64,000 bases of DNA from Bacillota bacterium (GTDB lineage Bacteria; Bacillota; Clostridia; Christensenellales; Aristaeellaceae), in contig JAEZHM010000043.1 in NCBI GenBank assembly GCA_023416585.1, positions 1 through 64,000 of the forward strand. Reading direction: 5' to 3'. Shown here in pieces: positions 33,742 to 42,452 of the stretch. Within the stretch, counting starts at the first letter, position 1. Each line of letters begins with the position of its first letter. Position numbers and translations under genes: made by a program. A model generated the notes under the pieces. It was not told where the DNA came from. It did not search any database and saw only the letters and a program-made list of their open reading frames with translations.

Positions 33742-35598
33742 TCAGCGCTCAATCCTTTTTTCTACCGGGAAATAGATGGTGTAGGGATCATTGCCGATCT
33801 GATACAAGGGCTTAAAGCGTATGCCGAAGGGCTGGCGGTATGTCTTCCAGCCCGTTCGCCACTGCTGCCACTGGCGCTCATCATCGGCACACAGAATCGT
33901 CCCCTCCGGATGCTGCACATCGCCGTACAGCAGGTGTTCTTCGCTGACGAGGCCGGCCAAACAGACCGGGCCATCCAAAAAGGCGACCATATTGGCATCA
34001 TCGGGAAGCGGGCAGCAGGTCAATTCCTTGCCAATACGAACTGTAAGCAAGTCATTTTGCCATACGCGGGATATCTCCACAAAGCCGCCTTCCACAGCAG
34101 TGCATTTCACTTCTTCCCCGTTGACCCATGCGGTCATGCCGCCTGCTATCCAGCCGGGCGCCCGCAGGCGCACGGAAAATTCCACTGGTTTCTCCGCCGC
34201 AATGCGAAGATTCATGCAAACATTGGACGGGCGGCTTAAAACCTCGCGGTTGACAGGTGAATCTGTCAGCATGTCGCCGCCTGTTTGCGGGTTGGCCGTT
34301 TGTTTTAGGTTTACTTTTATGCCGTTTACTTCCACTTCAGCCGAAGAATCAAGGTACTGGGCCACGGCAATGCCATTCTTAAACTGATAGTAGATGCTTT
34401 CATGATGCACGGCGTTCGCCTGCAAAAGCGTGCAGTGGCAGCACCAGAAATGATCAAGCTCTGACCCCCAGCGCTTTTGCGCCCCCGGAATCATTGGCAG
34501 ATAATAGGCTACGGTGGTGGCATGCCGTTCATGGGGCGCCATCAGCATTTCCACCGTCTCATCCTCCCAGTACCCCTGGGCGAAGATGCCGTTATAGAGG
34601 TTGCGCTCCCAATAGTCGGCATACTTTGCATCCCCTGTCCAGCGAAGCAGGTATTGGGAAAGGCGCATCATGTTGTATACGACGCAATGCTCCTGGTTTT
34701 TGTCGCCCAGCCGGGCCGAAAGCTGCCCCAGGGGCGTCCATACTTCTCCAGATGTCTGCCCGCCCGTAGCGAACATACCGCGTTTGGTAACAGCCATATC
34801 CCAATACGCTTCCACCACGCTGCGGTAATACGCTTCCCCTGTCACCTCATAGGCCCTGGCATATCCCTGCATCTCCGGTACGGTGGCGTTGGCGTGCATA
34901 TTGGTCAGCATGTCGGTTCCATGCAGCAGCGGGTCAGCCAGCCGGGGGCGCTCGTAGCGGCGCATCAGCGCCAAATGCTTTTCATCACCAGTCACGGCGT
35001 ATAGGTCGGCCCAATATTCCATGATGCCGCCCGTTTCCTCATGGTCCATCATGTCGCTCATATTCTCACGGGAGATGTCATTGGTAAAATCATAGAACCA
35101 ATCGGCGCACTTTTTCACGATTTCCAAGGCCTGCACATTCCCTGCGAAGCAGTACATGTCCAAGAGGCCCATCATATTCTTGTGGCAGACGTATTGGGGA
35201 GCCCAGGGATGTTTGCCCTGCTTTAGCCAGTGCATATGTTTTTCAGGGATGGGAAAGGCCCACCGGCCGCCGTTTGCTTCCTGGCAGCGGGCAATTTCAC
35301 TGACGATATGGTTGGCCTTGGCCAGAAGCTCGTGATCCCCCGTATCCCTGTACATGTGTGCCGCGGCGCTGAGCCAGTGTCCGCACACCGTGCCCCGTAT
35401 ATCGGAGGTGGGCGCGTCCCAGCCCCAATGGATGCCTTCCGGCTTGTAGTTCATACGGATCAGCCCAGCCTCCAGGTAATGGGAGCGGAGCAGGTTCTCA
35501 CTGGTTAAGCGCATCATGTAGGCGCGGTTGCGGTCGCGCCTTAACATGGCCTCCCCCGGCAAAAGATGTGCCGCAACAGATTGATAGCGTTGTTCCAT
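33742..35598 (-). CDS. GH127-family (DUF1680) glycosidase, beta-L-arabinofuranosidase-like
   Basis: A 618-residue (alpha/alpha)6 enzyme followed by beta domains. GH127 enzymes use a zinc-bound cysteine as nucleophile; the corresponding residues are visible as E303 and C305 in NQEHCVVYN and C386/C387 in FWCCHCTLLQ, with a candidate acid/base at E285 in SGEVWTPL. Family members release beta-L-arabinofuranose, and relatives act on other furanosides or uronic acid residues. WCCHC differs from the more usual CCPPN form, so this is a divergent branch. There is no signal peptide. The ATG has GGAGGG upstream. It is last in the operon and follows the aldolase gene by 23 bp. Confidence 0.8.
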   Translation of the reverse strand: MEQRYQSVAAHLLPGEAMLRRDRNRAYMMRLTSENLLRSHYLEAGLIRMNYKPEGIHWGWDAPTSDIRGTVCGHWLSAAAHMYRDTGDHELLAKANHIVSEIARCQEANGGRWAFPIPEKHMHWLKQGKHPWAPQYVCHKNMMGLLDMYCFAGNVQALEIVKKCADWFYDFTNDISRENMSDMMDHEETGGIMEYWADLYAVTGDEKHLALMRRYERPRLADPLLHGTDMLTNMHANATVPEMQGYARAYEVTGEAYYRSVVEAYWDMAVTKRGMFATGGQTSGEVWTPLGQLSARLGDKNQEHCVVYNMMRLSQYLLRWTGDAKYADYWERNLYNGIFAQGYWEDETVEMLMAPHERHATTVAYYLPMIPGAQKRWGSELDHFWCCHCTLLQANAVHHESIYYQFKNGIAVAQYLDSSAEVEVNGIKVNLKQTANPQTGGDMLTDSPVNREVLSRPSNVCMNLRIAAEKPVEFSVRLRAPGWIAGGMTAWVNGEEVKCTAVEGGFVEISRVWQNDLLTVRIGKELTCCPLPDDANMVAFLDGPVCLAGLVSEEHLLYGDVQHPEGTILCADDERQWQQWRTGWKTYRQPFGIRFKPLYQIGNDPYTIYFPVEKRIER

Positions 35599-35621
35599 TC
35601 CATTTCCCTCCGCAATTTTTT

Positions 35622-36404
35622 CTATCTGAGGTTGTCTTTGATCTGCGCAATGACGCCTTGCATATCGCTGTTTTGCCAGACATTGCGGCCGAACATCAGG
35701 CCGCAGATAGGCATCTCATTCAGCCTTTTCAAGGAATCGGTCAATCCATTGCGGGTGGGCAGCTTCGCGCCGCCCAGCACAAAGGTCGGCATCTGCAGTT
35801 TTTCAATGATGTCGCACATGGCTTTCGTATCCTCAATAATAGGGATTTTCAGCACATCGGCCCCCACCTCCATGGCGGTGCGGCAGCCGTTGTACAATTC
35901 CTCCGCCTGGCGGTTTGGATCAAGAAATGATTCATTCCCGAAAAACACGACCTCCGCCAGACAGGAGATGTGCAGCCGCCTTCCAACAACCGCGAAGCGG
36001 GACAGGTCCCTGGCGTTTCTGATCATTTCCTTTTTATCCGAATAAACGTTGAAAAACATTTTAAAGCAGTCCGGGTTATAATTTCCGGCCTCCTCAGGGT
36101 CAAGGATGATTTCCCGCTCGGTAAGGCATGTCATTTCCCCCACCTGTTTGGTTGCCACAACATCCACCGTGATCAGCCGGTTGATATTTTCAAGGGAAAG
36201 CCCCATGTTCTCCGCCTGACGGTAAACCCCCGGGGCGGCGATAATGCCGTCCACATTCCTGTCTGAAATAACGTTTTTCAGCGTATCGAGCGGGCGGTCA
36301 AGCCCCTGAATATCGGGAAAACTCATGCCGTGATCCAGCGCCACAATAAGCTGCTTGCTTTGATCCGTCAGCCTTCCCTTGGTCCACGATATCGCATAAT
36401 CCAA
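35622..36404 (-). CDS. Class I aldolase of the LsrF/FbaB/DeoC-like family
   Basis: A 260-residue TIM-barrel enzyme. IVALDHGMSFP at residues 20-30 and the Schiff-base lysine K186 in GADVLKIPI are family hallmarks, with VLGGAK and FGRNVWQ closing the phosphate site. Relatives are class I fructose-bisphosphate aldolase, LsrF and 2-amino-3,7-dideoxy-heptulosonate synthase. It probably cleaves a phosphorylated ketose or deoxyketose to C3 units. The start is TTG at 36404, about 10 nt from GGAG. Its place beside DhaK/DhaL and a sugar transporter suggests that the products include dihydroxyacetone, hydroxyacetone or a related ketone. Confidence 0.82.
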   Translation of the reverse strand: MDYAISWTKGRLTDQSKQLIVALDHGMSFPDIQGLDRPLDTLKNVISDRNVDGIIAAPGVYRQAENMGLSLENINRLITVDVVATKQVGEMTCLTEREIILDPEEAGNYNPDCFKMFFNVYSDKKEMIRNARDLSRFAVVGRRLHISCLAEVVFFGNESFLDPNRQAEELYNGCRTAMEVGADVLKIPIIEDTKAMCDIIEKLQMPTFVLGGAKLPTRNGLTDSLKRLNEMPICGLMFGRNVWQNSDMQGVIAQIKDNLR

Positions 36405-36449
36405 TATATATCCGCTCCGTTTCCTCTATATGGTAACCTATGCAATTGG

Positions 36450-37325
36450 CTATTTAACCCCTTTATATACCATGCCGGCAATAAAAAACCGCTGGCAGAA
36501 ATAATAGATCAAGATGCAGGGCAGCGCCAGCACCACGGAGGCGGCCATCTGCACAGGCATCAAGGTCATGACTTCCTTGCTGGAGCGCAGGTACATAAGC
36601 GCTAGTGCAGCGGTCCTATTGCCCTCCCGCGTGATATAAATAAGCGGTTTGAAAAAATCGTTCCAGTGGTACATGAACACATAAATGGCGGAGGTGGCCA
36701 GCACGGGCTTTGATAAGGGAAGGTAAATATTCCAGAAAATGCGGTAGCGGGAGCAGCCGTCTATTTTGGCCGCATCGCTCAGCTCATTGGAGATGCCCAG
36801 GAAAAACTGGCGAAGCAGGAAGATTTGGAACGCGTCCGCAAAAAGAGAAGGTACCCATAGCGGCTTCATGGTGCCATACCACCCAATCATCTTAAAGAGT
36901 ATGAACTGGGGGTAAAAGACCACATCCTTGGGCAGCATCATGGTGACAAGCACGAACAGGAACAGCTTTTCCTTGTGGCGCCAGTGCTGTGTGGCAAAAC
37001 CATAGGCAACCATGGCGCAGCTTAATACATAGCCCAGGATGTTGGCAGCCGTCACCCATACCGTGTTGAAAAGGAACGTTCCAAAGCTGTAATCCTGGAA
37101 CAGGCGGATATAGGCATTCAGGTCCGGTGCCTTGGGCAGCCATTGTATAGGGAGAATATAGATTTCATCCGGCTTTTTGAGAGAGGTGGAAACCATCCAG
37201 AAAAATGGCAGGATCATGGCGACACTGCCAAGCACGAGAACGGTATAGATCATTGTGCGGGGTAGAATGATGCGGGAAAAACGATGTCTTGCAGCACGCT
37301 TTCCTGCAATCGTAACCGTATTCAT
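36450..37325 (-). CDS. CUT1 sugar ABC transporter permease (MalG type)
   Basis: A 291-residue permease with about six membrane segments and the EAA loop NELSDAAKIDGCSRYRIFWNIYLPL. Its ATG overlaps the stop of the MalF-type gene as ATGA, so the two are translationally coupled. It belongs to the SorC-DhaLK operon; the aldolase gene follows 45 bp later. Confidence 0.9.
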   Translation of the reverse strand: MNTVTIAGKRAARHRFSRIILPRTMIYTVLVLGSVAMILPFFWMVSTSLKKPDEIYILPIQWLPKAPDLNAYIRLFQDYSFGTFLFNTVWVTAANILGYVLSCAMVAYGFATQHWRHKEKLFLFVLVTMMLPKDVVFYPQFILFKMIGWYGTMKPLWVPSLFADAFQIFLLRQFFLGISNELSDAAKIDGCSRYRIFWNIYLPLSKPVLATSAIYVFMYHWNDFFKPLIYITREGNRTAALALMYLRSSKEVMTLMPVQMAASVVLALPCILIYYFCQRFFIAGMVYKGVK

Positions 37326-38239
37326 AAAAGCTTGCCCCCTTCCCCGCCGTCGTAGTAAACCTTGCCTGCTGATGTTTTAAGCACAAGAAGCGAGATTAGG
37401 CAAATGATGAAAAACATGATCCAGCCCTGCGCACTTGCCTCACCCATCTTGCGGTAGACAAAAGCGTTGTTGTAAATGTAATACGCGTAGAAGGTGGTAG
37501 ATTCATTAGGCCCGCCCTGGGTCATGACATAGGACTGGGTAAACGTCTGCATGGCGCCAATGATGCCCGTAAGCGTCGTAAACAAAAGCGTGGGGCTGAT
37601 GCCGGGCAGCGTGATGTTCCACATTTTGCGACCCCAGGTCGCCCCGTCGATGTCGGCAGCTTCGTACTGCTCAGTGGGTACACCCTGCAAAGCGGCAAGA
37701 TACAAAACGATATTGGCGCCCACGTTCCACAGGGACATCAATATTAAAGACGGCATGGCCCAGTTTTCATCATAAATCCATTTGGGCCCCTGTATGCCGA
37801 TCAGGGATAGCAGGTGGTTCAATATGCCGAACTCCGGCTGGAACATCCACATCCAGACAAGGGCGACCACCACGCCAGATACGATGGCCGGCAAATAAAA
37901 AATGGTGCGGAAGACGTTCATGCCGGCCAGTTTGTTGTTCAGCAGCATGGCCAGCAGTACAGACACAACAATGTTGAGCGGTACAGCAAACAAAGCATAG
38001 GTAAAAGTAACACTGAGCGATTTGTAAAACAGATGGTCCTTGAAAATCGTCTGAAAATTCTGAAGCCCCACAAAGACCGGCGGCTTTAATAGGTTCCAGT
38101 TGGTTAGGCTGATGTAGGCGGATACGACCATGGGGATAAGCATCAATGTGATAAAACCGATAAGCCAGGGGGAAATGAAGATAAAAAAGCCGCGTCGTTC
38201 CGCCCGTTCCAGCTTTGACATTTTCATTTGCTGGGCCAT
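37322..38239 (-). CDS. CUT1 sugar ABC transporter permease (MalF type)
   Basis: A 305-residue permease with about six hydrophobic segments and the EAA loop YEAADIDGATWGRKMWNITL. The ATG follows AAAGGGGAG. A long stem-loop separates it from the binding-protein gene. As in the other three sugar operons, no ATPase is encoded. Confidence 0.9.
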   Translation of the reverse strand: MAQQMKMSKLERAERRGFFIFISPWLIGFITLMLIPMVVSAYISLTNWNLLKPPVFVGLQNFQTIFKDHLFYKSLSVTFTYALFAVPLNIVVSVLLAMLLNNKLAGMNVFRTIFYLPAIVSGVVVALVWMWMFQPEFGILNHLLSLIGIQGPKWIYDENWAMPSLILMSLWNVGANIVLYLAALQGVPTEQYEAADIDGATWGRKMWNITLPGISPTLLFTTLTGIIGAMQTFTQSYVMTQGGPNESTTFYAYYIYNNAFVYRKMGEASAQGWIMFFIICLISLLVLKTSAGKVYYDGGEGGKLL

Positions 38240-38263
38240 GATACAAACTCCCCTTTCAAAAAG

Positions 38264-38327
38264 GGCTGCCGCGCCCGGGCGGTGAAGCCATATTCACAAA
38301 TACGGCGGTACACCCGGCGCGGCAGCC
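38264..38327 (-). promoter_or_regulatory. Intercistronic stem-loop after binding-protein gene 4
   Basis: GGCTGCCGCGCC (from 38264) pairs with GGCGCGGCAGCC (ending 38327), with one bulged C near the inner end, 15 bp after the binding-protein stop. Confidence 0.7.
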
Positions 38328-38341
38328 TCTCTCCTTCAAGC

Positions 38342-39601
38342 TTATTGCCCGGCAGGCAGCAGCCCTTCCAGGCCGTTTTGAATTTCCGCCGCGCAGTCCG
38401 CCGCACCAAACGTATTGGCAATCAGCTTGTCGAAAGCGGGCGTCAGCACCTTGCTGCGCATTTCTTCAAAATTGGTCAGCATGGGATATCCATTCTTGCC
38501 TTCAGGAACGGTATCCACACGCAGGTATGCATGTTCCGGCGCGCCCTCTCCCTTAAGCACTGCATCAGAAGAGGCGATCTCCTTATTGATAACCGTAATG
38601 AGGCCAGGGCCGGCCAGCAGTTCCTGGGCACGGTCAGATTGGAAGTACTTGGCGAACGCCTTGGCCAGTTCGGGGTTATTTGTCGCGCCGTTCACGGCGT
38701 AGCCGGCCACATAGAACATGGTCTTGTGCTCACCGCCGGCGGGCTTTGGTACGCGCGCCACATCCCACTTGAAGGTGTTCACCTTGGAGTATTCGGCAAG
38801 CGCCCAAGCGCCGGTCACCTGCATGGCAACCTTGCCCGTGGAGAAGGAGCCGCCCAGCAGCTCGGCGTTCTTGGTATCCGGAGCGATGCCGTCTTTATAA
38901 ATGCAATCCTGCACAAACTGAAGCGCATTGACCGTCGCGTCGCTATTGAAGGTGACGGATGTGGGGTTGGTCATGTCGTTGAAATACTCGCCTCCAAAGG
39001 AGACGACGATGGGGTAAATATCGTCAAAGGTGATGGCGTACTGCTTGTTGCCGTCCACGGTCCCGGAAAGCTTTTTGCCGGCCGCGGCGAAATCATCCCA
39101 AGTCCAGTCGTCCGTCGGGTAGGCAACGCCCGCCTTGTCAAACATGTCCTTGTTGTAGAACAGAAGGAAGGTATCGCTGCCGTTGACGGTGGCGATATGG
39201 TCTCCCTTATAGCAGTACTGTGGATACATTTCCGTGGTAAACTTGTCCGCGTTGAAGAAATCCTTCTCCGTTTCGAACATTTCGTTCAGGTTGAGCAGCA
39301 GGTCGTTGCTGGCCCAGGCGGCAAAAAAGTGGGGATGGCCGTAGATCACGTCCGGCGCATCGCCGCCCAGGAACATGGTATCGATCTTTTGCACGTAGTT
39401 GTCCGGAATGTATTCCAGCTCCACCGTGCAGCCGGAGTTCTCTTCCATGAATGCGGCAATGATCTTTTCATTGATTTCTTTCTCGGCAACGGATCCCCAG
39501 GTGGAATAGCGGATGGTGCCGCTCAGTCCCTCCGCACAGGCCATCGCCGTAAGGCTGAGGCAAAGTATGGTTACCAGGAGCATGCATAGAAACCGTTTCA
39601 T
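38342..39601 (-). CDS. Sugar ABC transporter solute-binding protein 4
   Basis: A 419-residue family 1 solute-binding protein. The start is ATG at 39601 (MKRFLCMLLV) behind AAAGGAGG; the open frame extends 62 codons upstream into dhaK sequence without a ribosome site. The leader ends MACAEGLSG. A cysteine lies at the cleavage region, but the sequence before it (TAMA) is not a lipobox, so signal peptidase I cleavage at ACA is more likely. It serves the two permeases downstream and shares an operon with DhaK, DhaL, the aldolase and GH127. Confidence 0.9.
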   Translation of the reverse strand: MKRFLCMLLVTILCLSLTAMACAEGLSGTIRYSTWGSVAEKEINEKIIAAFMEENSGCTVELEYIPDNYVQKIDTMFLGGDAPDVIYGHPHFFAAWASNDLLLNLNEMFETEKDFFNADKFTTEMYPQYCYKGDHIATVNGSDTFLLFYNKDMFDKAGVAYPTDDWTWDDFAAAGKKLSGTVDGNKQYAITFDDIYPIVVSFGGEYFNDMTNPTSVTFNSDATVNALQFVQDCIYKDGIAPDTKNAELLGGSFSTGKVAMQVTGAWALAEYSKVNTFKWDVARVPKPAGGEHKTMFYVAGYAVNGATNNPELAKAFAKYFQSDRAQELLAGPGLITVINKEIASSDAVLKGEGAPEHAYLRVDTVPEGKNGYPMLTNFEEMRSKVLTPAFDKLIANTFGAADCAAEIQNGLEGLLPAGQ

Positions 39602-39645
39602 AAGTATCCTCCTTTTATTCCTTCCGTCTTTAAGACGGTAAGATA

Positions 39646-40638
39646 TTAAAATTGACTCACATTGCATGGCGCGTGCCACAAATCCAGCATGTTGTCCGTA
39701 ACAGAGCAAAAAGAGACAGATACGCCCGACAACTCCTGCGTGGTCAGATAATTGCCGACCTTGCACCCGGCCACCTTCAGGCCGCACCCGGCAAGATAAG
39801 CGTTTATCTCACCATACAGAATGCTCATCTCCATCATGGTCATGGCTCCGGCGCCATTCACGAATACAAGCATGTCGTCGCCTGCCTTGTATTCCCCATC
39901 CTCCATGAGATTTTGGGATATGATCCCGGCCAGTTCCTTTGCGGTGGGCAGCTTGATCCGCCCGCCGCCGCCCTCACCATGAACGCCCATGCCCAACTCG
40001 ATCTCATCCTCGGGCAGCGTTGTAAACAAGGGCAGACCGGAAATAGGATGGGTGCAATTGGTGACAGCCACGGCGTAGGTGCGTGTCCTGTCCCTTACCT
40101 TTTCAAACATGGCAACTAATTCATCCATACCGGCTCCCCGCTCCGCCAGTGCGCCCACGATCTTGGCATAGAACAGCATACCGCCGATCCCGCGCCTGTC
40201 CTCTATAAATTCCTTGGGTGCTGAGGCGATATCGTCATAAAACAGCACGGACTGGACAGGGATGCCTTCTTCCTTTGCCTTGTCTACGGCGATGCCAGCG
40301 TTGAGCACATCGCCCGAGTGGTTCTGCACGGCCACCAATACCGGCCCGCCTTCGCCCAGCCGTTTGATAGCCTCATAGATGCGGGGCGCGGAAGCGCAGG
40401 TGAAGATTTCGCCAGGCACGTTCAGGTCAAACATGCCCTCCCCCACCCAGCAGACCACAGCCGGCTCATGGCCCGCGCCGTTGCCCATCATAAAGCGGAC
40501 CTTTCCCTTCTCCTTGGGATGAACGCGTTCCACCATGTGGGTCCCGGGTACAAGCTGGATGATATCCTGATGCGCAAGGGTATAGCCCTTCAGCGTATCC
40601 TCCACCAGTGAAGAGGGATTGTTCATGATCTTTTTCAT
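39646..40638 (-). CDS. dhaK: Dihydroxyacetone kinase subunit DhaK
   Basis: A 330-residue substrate-binding subunit of the dihydroxyacetone kinase family. H220 in LGMGVHGEGG matches the histidine that binds the ketone carbonyl covalently; H57 in NGAGHEPA and D110 in NHSGD match the other active-site residues. It presents dihydroxyacetone or another short ketose for phosphorylation by DhaL. Its ATG overlaps the dhaL stop as ATGA. No PTS subunit DhaM is in the window, so the phosphate donor may be ATP or a DhaM encoded elsewhere. Some DhaK paralogues act on erythrulose or related sugars, and that remains possible here. Confidence 0.9.
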   Translation of the reverse strand: MKKIMNNPSSLVEDTLKGYTLAHQDIIQLVPGTHMVERVHPKEKGKVRFMMGNGAGHEPAVVCWVGEGMFDLNVPGEIFTCASAPRIYEAIKRLGEGGPVLVAVQNHSGDVLNAGIAVDKAKEEGIPVQSVLFYDDIASAPKEFIEDRRGIGGMLFYAKIVGALAERGAGMDELVAMFEKVRDRTRTYAVAVTNCTHPISGLPLFTTLPEDEIELGMGVHGEGGGGRIKLPTAKELAGIISQNLMEDGEYKAGDDMLVFVNGAGAMTMMEMSILYGEINAYLAGCGLKVAGCKVGNYLTTQELSGVSVSFCSVTDNMLDLWHAPCNVSQF

Positions 40639-41270
40639 GGATGTTTATCTCCTTCCTTTACGGCTTCGTACAGCTCTTTCAGCCAAAGGACAAAGGAGCT
40701 TGCGCCCGCATCGATATAACCTACGGAACGTTCCCGCAAAAACCGCGCCCGCCCTTTGCGGGCCATCATGCTGACGGTGGCGTCCCTTCCCGCTTCCGCC
40801 TGGCGAAGAGACACCAAAATCGCTTCCTGAAGCGCCATATCCCCTGCGTTAAGCAGCGCCTCCACAGCCGGGACCATGGCGTCCACCACCGTTTTGTCGC
40901 CGGGTTTCACTTGGCACAGCGCCATAATTTTGTCCACCGCACGGTTCATGCCCGTAGCCAAAAGAGGCGTATCCATTATAGAGCTGCCGGCAAACGATTT
41001 TGCCATCTCCTCATAAAAGATGCCGTATATTGGGCCGATGGCACCGCCCATGCTGGCGGCCATGATCTCTCCCACCTCGCAAAAAAACGCTTCCGGCGCC
41101 GCTGCTTCATCAAGGCTTACCTTATCCGCAACGCTTTGATATCCCCTGGCAATGGTGACACCATGGTCCCCGTCGCCCACCGCGGTATCCAGGATGCAAA
41201 GCTCCTGGCTGTATTTGGGCATGTTTGCAGCGGCATGCTTCACACATGCCATAAACGTATACATTTTCAT
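40635..41270 (-). CDS. dhaL: Dihydroxyacetone kinase subunit DhaL
   Basis: A 211-residue nucleotide-binding subunit. D28, D33 and D35 in LDTAVGDGDHG match the aspartates that hold the two magnesium ions and the nucleotide phosphates, and SMGGAIGPIYG forms the conserved glycine-rich loop. With DhaK it makes a ketose phosphate. The ATG is preceded by GAGGGG. It lies 11 bp after the SorC regulator gene and overlaps dhaK by 4 bp. The order regulator-dhaL-dhaK is the reverse of the usual dhaKLM order. Confidence 0.9.
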   Translation of the reverse strand: MKMYTFMACVKHAAANMPKYSQELCILDTAVGDGDHGVTIARGYQSVADKVSLDEAAAPEAFFCEVGEIMAASMGGAIGPIYGIFYEEMAKSFAGSSIMDTPLLATGMNRAVDKIMALCQVKPGDKTVVDAMVPAVEALLNAGDMALQEAILVSLRQAEAGRDATVSMMARKGRARFLRERSVGYIDAGASSFVLWLKELYEAVKEGDKHP

Positions 41271-41281
41271 TTTCTTACCCC

Positions 41282-42217
41282 TCAGTCTTTCAAAAGCAGC
41301 TCGGCAACGCTGCCGGAAATAATGACAGTATTGCAGTACCCTTTTTCAATGGCCTTTTTAAGTACCGCAGCTTTCTCTTCCTCGCCGGCCAGGCAGATGG
41401 CATGGGGCGCCGCGGCAACAACATCCAAATGAACTCCGATATTGCACTCTTTTTTGGACCAATCCACCATTTCGCCATTGGCATCTATAAAGAATCCCAT
41501 CACGTCGCCTATGGCTCCCTTATCCTGGAGTTCTACAATATCTTCCCTTGTCAGCACCCCCACATGCATGGTGGTTGCGCTTTCCGCAAGGGATGAAAGC
41601 CCGTAGATCGTGATATGGCATTTCGCGGCAAGCCTCTGCACGTACTGGCACATGGGGTCCCGCATCAGGACATGCCGCGTTTCCTCCGTGGGCACATACA
41701 GCGGCGCGTTCAGGAATACAGGCTCGCACTGTAGCCTGTCACTGGTCAGCTTCACAAGGTTGGAGGGCATCATCATCATGTCGTTTTCATACAGGAACCC
41801 GCCTGACATTTGAATGACCTTCGCCCCGGGAAAGGATGTGCCATGCAGCGCTTTGGCGAACTCGCAGATTGTGCGGCCCCAGGAGACGCCCAGTATGCTG
41901 GTCTCCGTCATAAGGTTGGCCACATATTCCGCCGCTACCCTGCCAATCTGCTGCCTGGAATTCTCCTTTTGTTCCAGCTGAACCACCAAGGCTTCTTTCA
42001 GCATGGGGTACTTCTTTTTGACAAGGCTGCCCGTCTCCCAATTCAGCTTATCCGGAGACTTGACCTGAAAGGTGACGATCCTTTCCATTTCCGCACGTTT
42101 TAGGATACGTGACACAAGCATATTGGAAATGCCAAGCATTTCCGCAATCTCTGTCTGCTTGACATGATCTATATAGTACAGTTTGGCCACATGGTACAGC
42201 CGAAAATCCTCACTCAT
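41282..42217 (-). CDS. SorC-family sugar-binding transcriptional regulator
   Basis: A 311-residue regulator. The N-terminal helix-turn-helix is QTEIAEMLGISNMLVSRILKRAE, followed by the SorC/LsrR effector domain (ILGVSWGRTICEFAKAL, later LAGEEEKAAVLKKAIEKGYCNTVII), which usually senses a sugar phosphate. The start is ATG at 42217 behind AAGGAG; the frame is open to 42238 without a better site. It heads the operon it should control, and an AT-rich inverted repeat sits upstream of the -35 element of its promoter. Confidence 0.9.
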   Translation of the reverse strand: MSEDFRLYHVAKLYYIDHVKQTEIAEMLGISNMLVSRILKRAEMERIVTFQVKSPDKLNWETGSLVKKKYPMLKEALVVQLEQKENSRQQIGRVAAEYVANLMTETSILGVSWGRTICEFAKALHGTSFPGAKVIQMSGGFLYENDMMMMPSNLVKLTSDRLQCEPVFLNAPLYVPTEETRHVLMRDPMCQYVQRLAAKCHITIYGLSSLAESATTMHVGVLTREDIVELQDKGAIGDVMGFFIDANGEMVDWSKKECNIGVHLDVVAAAPHAICLAGEEEKAAVLKKAIEKGYCNTVIISGSVAELLLKD

Positions 42218-42281
42218 GGATTTCTCCTTCTGCTGCATTCATCGGGATGTGCCTTCCTGCATTCCCGAAAACTCTAGCTTT

Positions 42282-42309
42282 ATTTTAGCACGGAAAAGTG
42301 TATTGTCAA
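42282..42309 (-). promoter_or_regulatory. Sigma-A promoter of the SorC-DhaLK operon
   Basis: On the minus strand a perfect TTGACA (42309-42304) and TAAAAT (42287-42282) are separated by 16 nt, about 65 bp upstream of the SorC start. Confidence 0.75.
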
Positions 42310-42340
42310 TATATTTTTATCATTCATGTTAAAAATATAT
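42309..42340. promoter_or_regulatory. Candidate SorC operator
   Basis: ATATATTTTTA (42309-42319) and TAAAAATATAT (42330-42340) are perfect 11-bp inverted arms with a 10-nt centre, abutting the -35 element of the promoter. Confidence 0.6.
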
Positions 42341-42375
42341 ACCTTCCCTCATTTCGTCAGCGAAAACGGACATGG

Positions 42376-42419
42376 AAAAAGCCGCCGCCTGGCTTTCAAA
42401 AAGCCTGGAAGGCAGCGGC
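42376..42419 (-). terminator. Probable terminator of the peptide-island operon
   Basis: On the minus strand GCCGCTGCC pairs with GGCGGCGGC (one wobble), with further pairing inside, and is followed by TTTTTCC. It lies about 34 bp after the GntR stop. Confidence 0.65.
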
Positions 42420-42452
42420 AATGTATTTCGATTTTGTCCGGGACAGTTCTCC

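Noticed and set aside
38228..39589. 453-codon plus-strand open frame
   Set aside because: It is antisense to binding protein 4, with the same mirrored composition and no supporting start signal.
35622..42217. AI-2 (lsr) operon
   Set aside because: A SorC/LsrR-like regulator and LsrF-like aldolase are present, but the transporter is CUT1 type and LsrK, LsrG and the LsrA/B/C/D components are absent.
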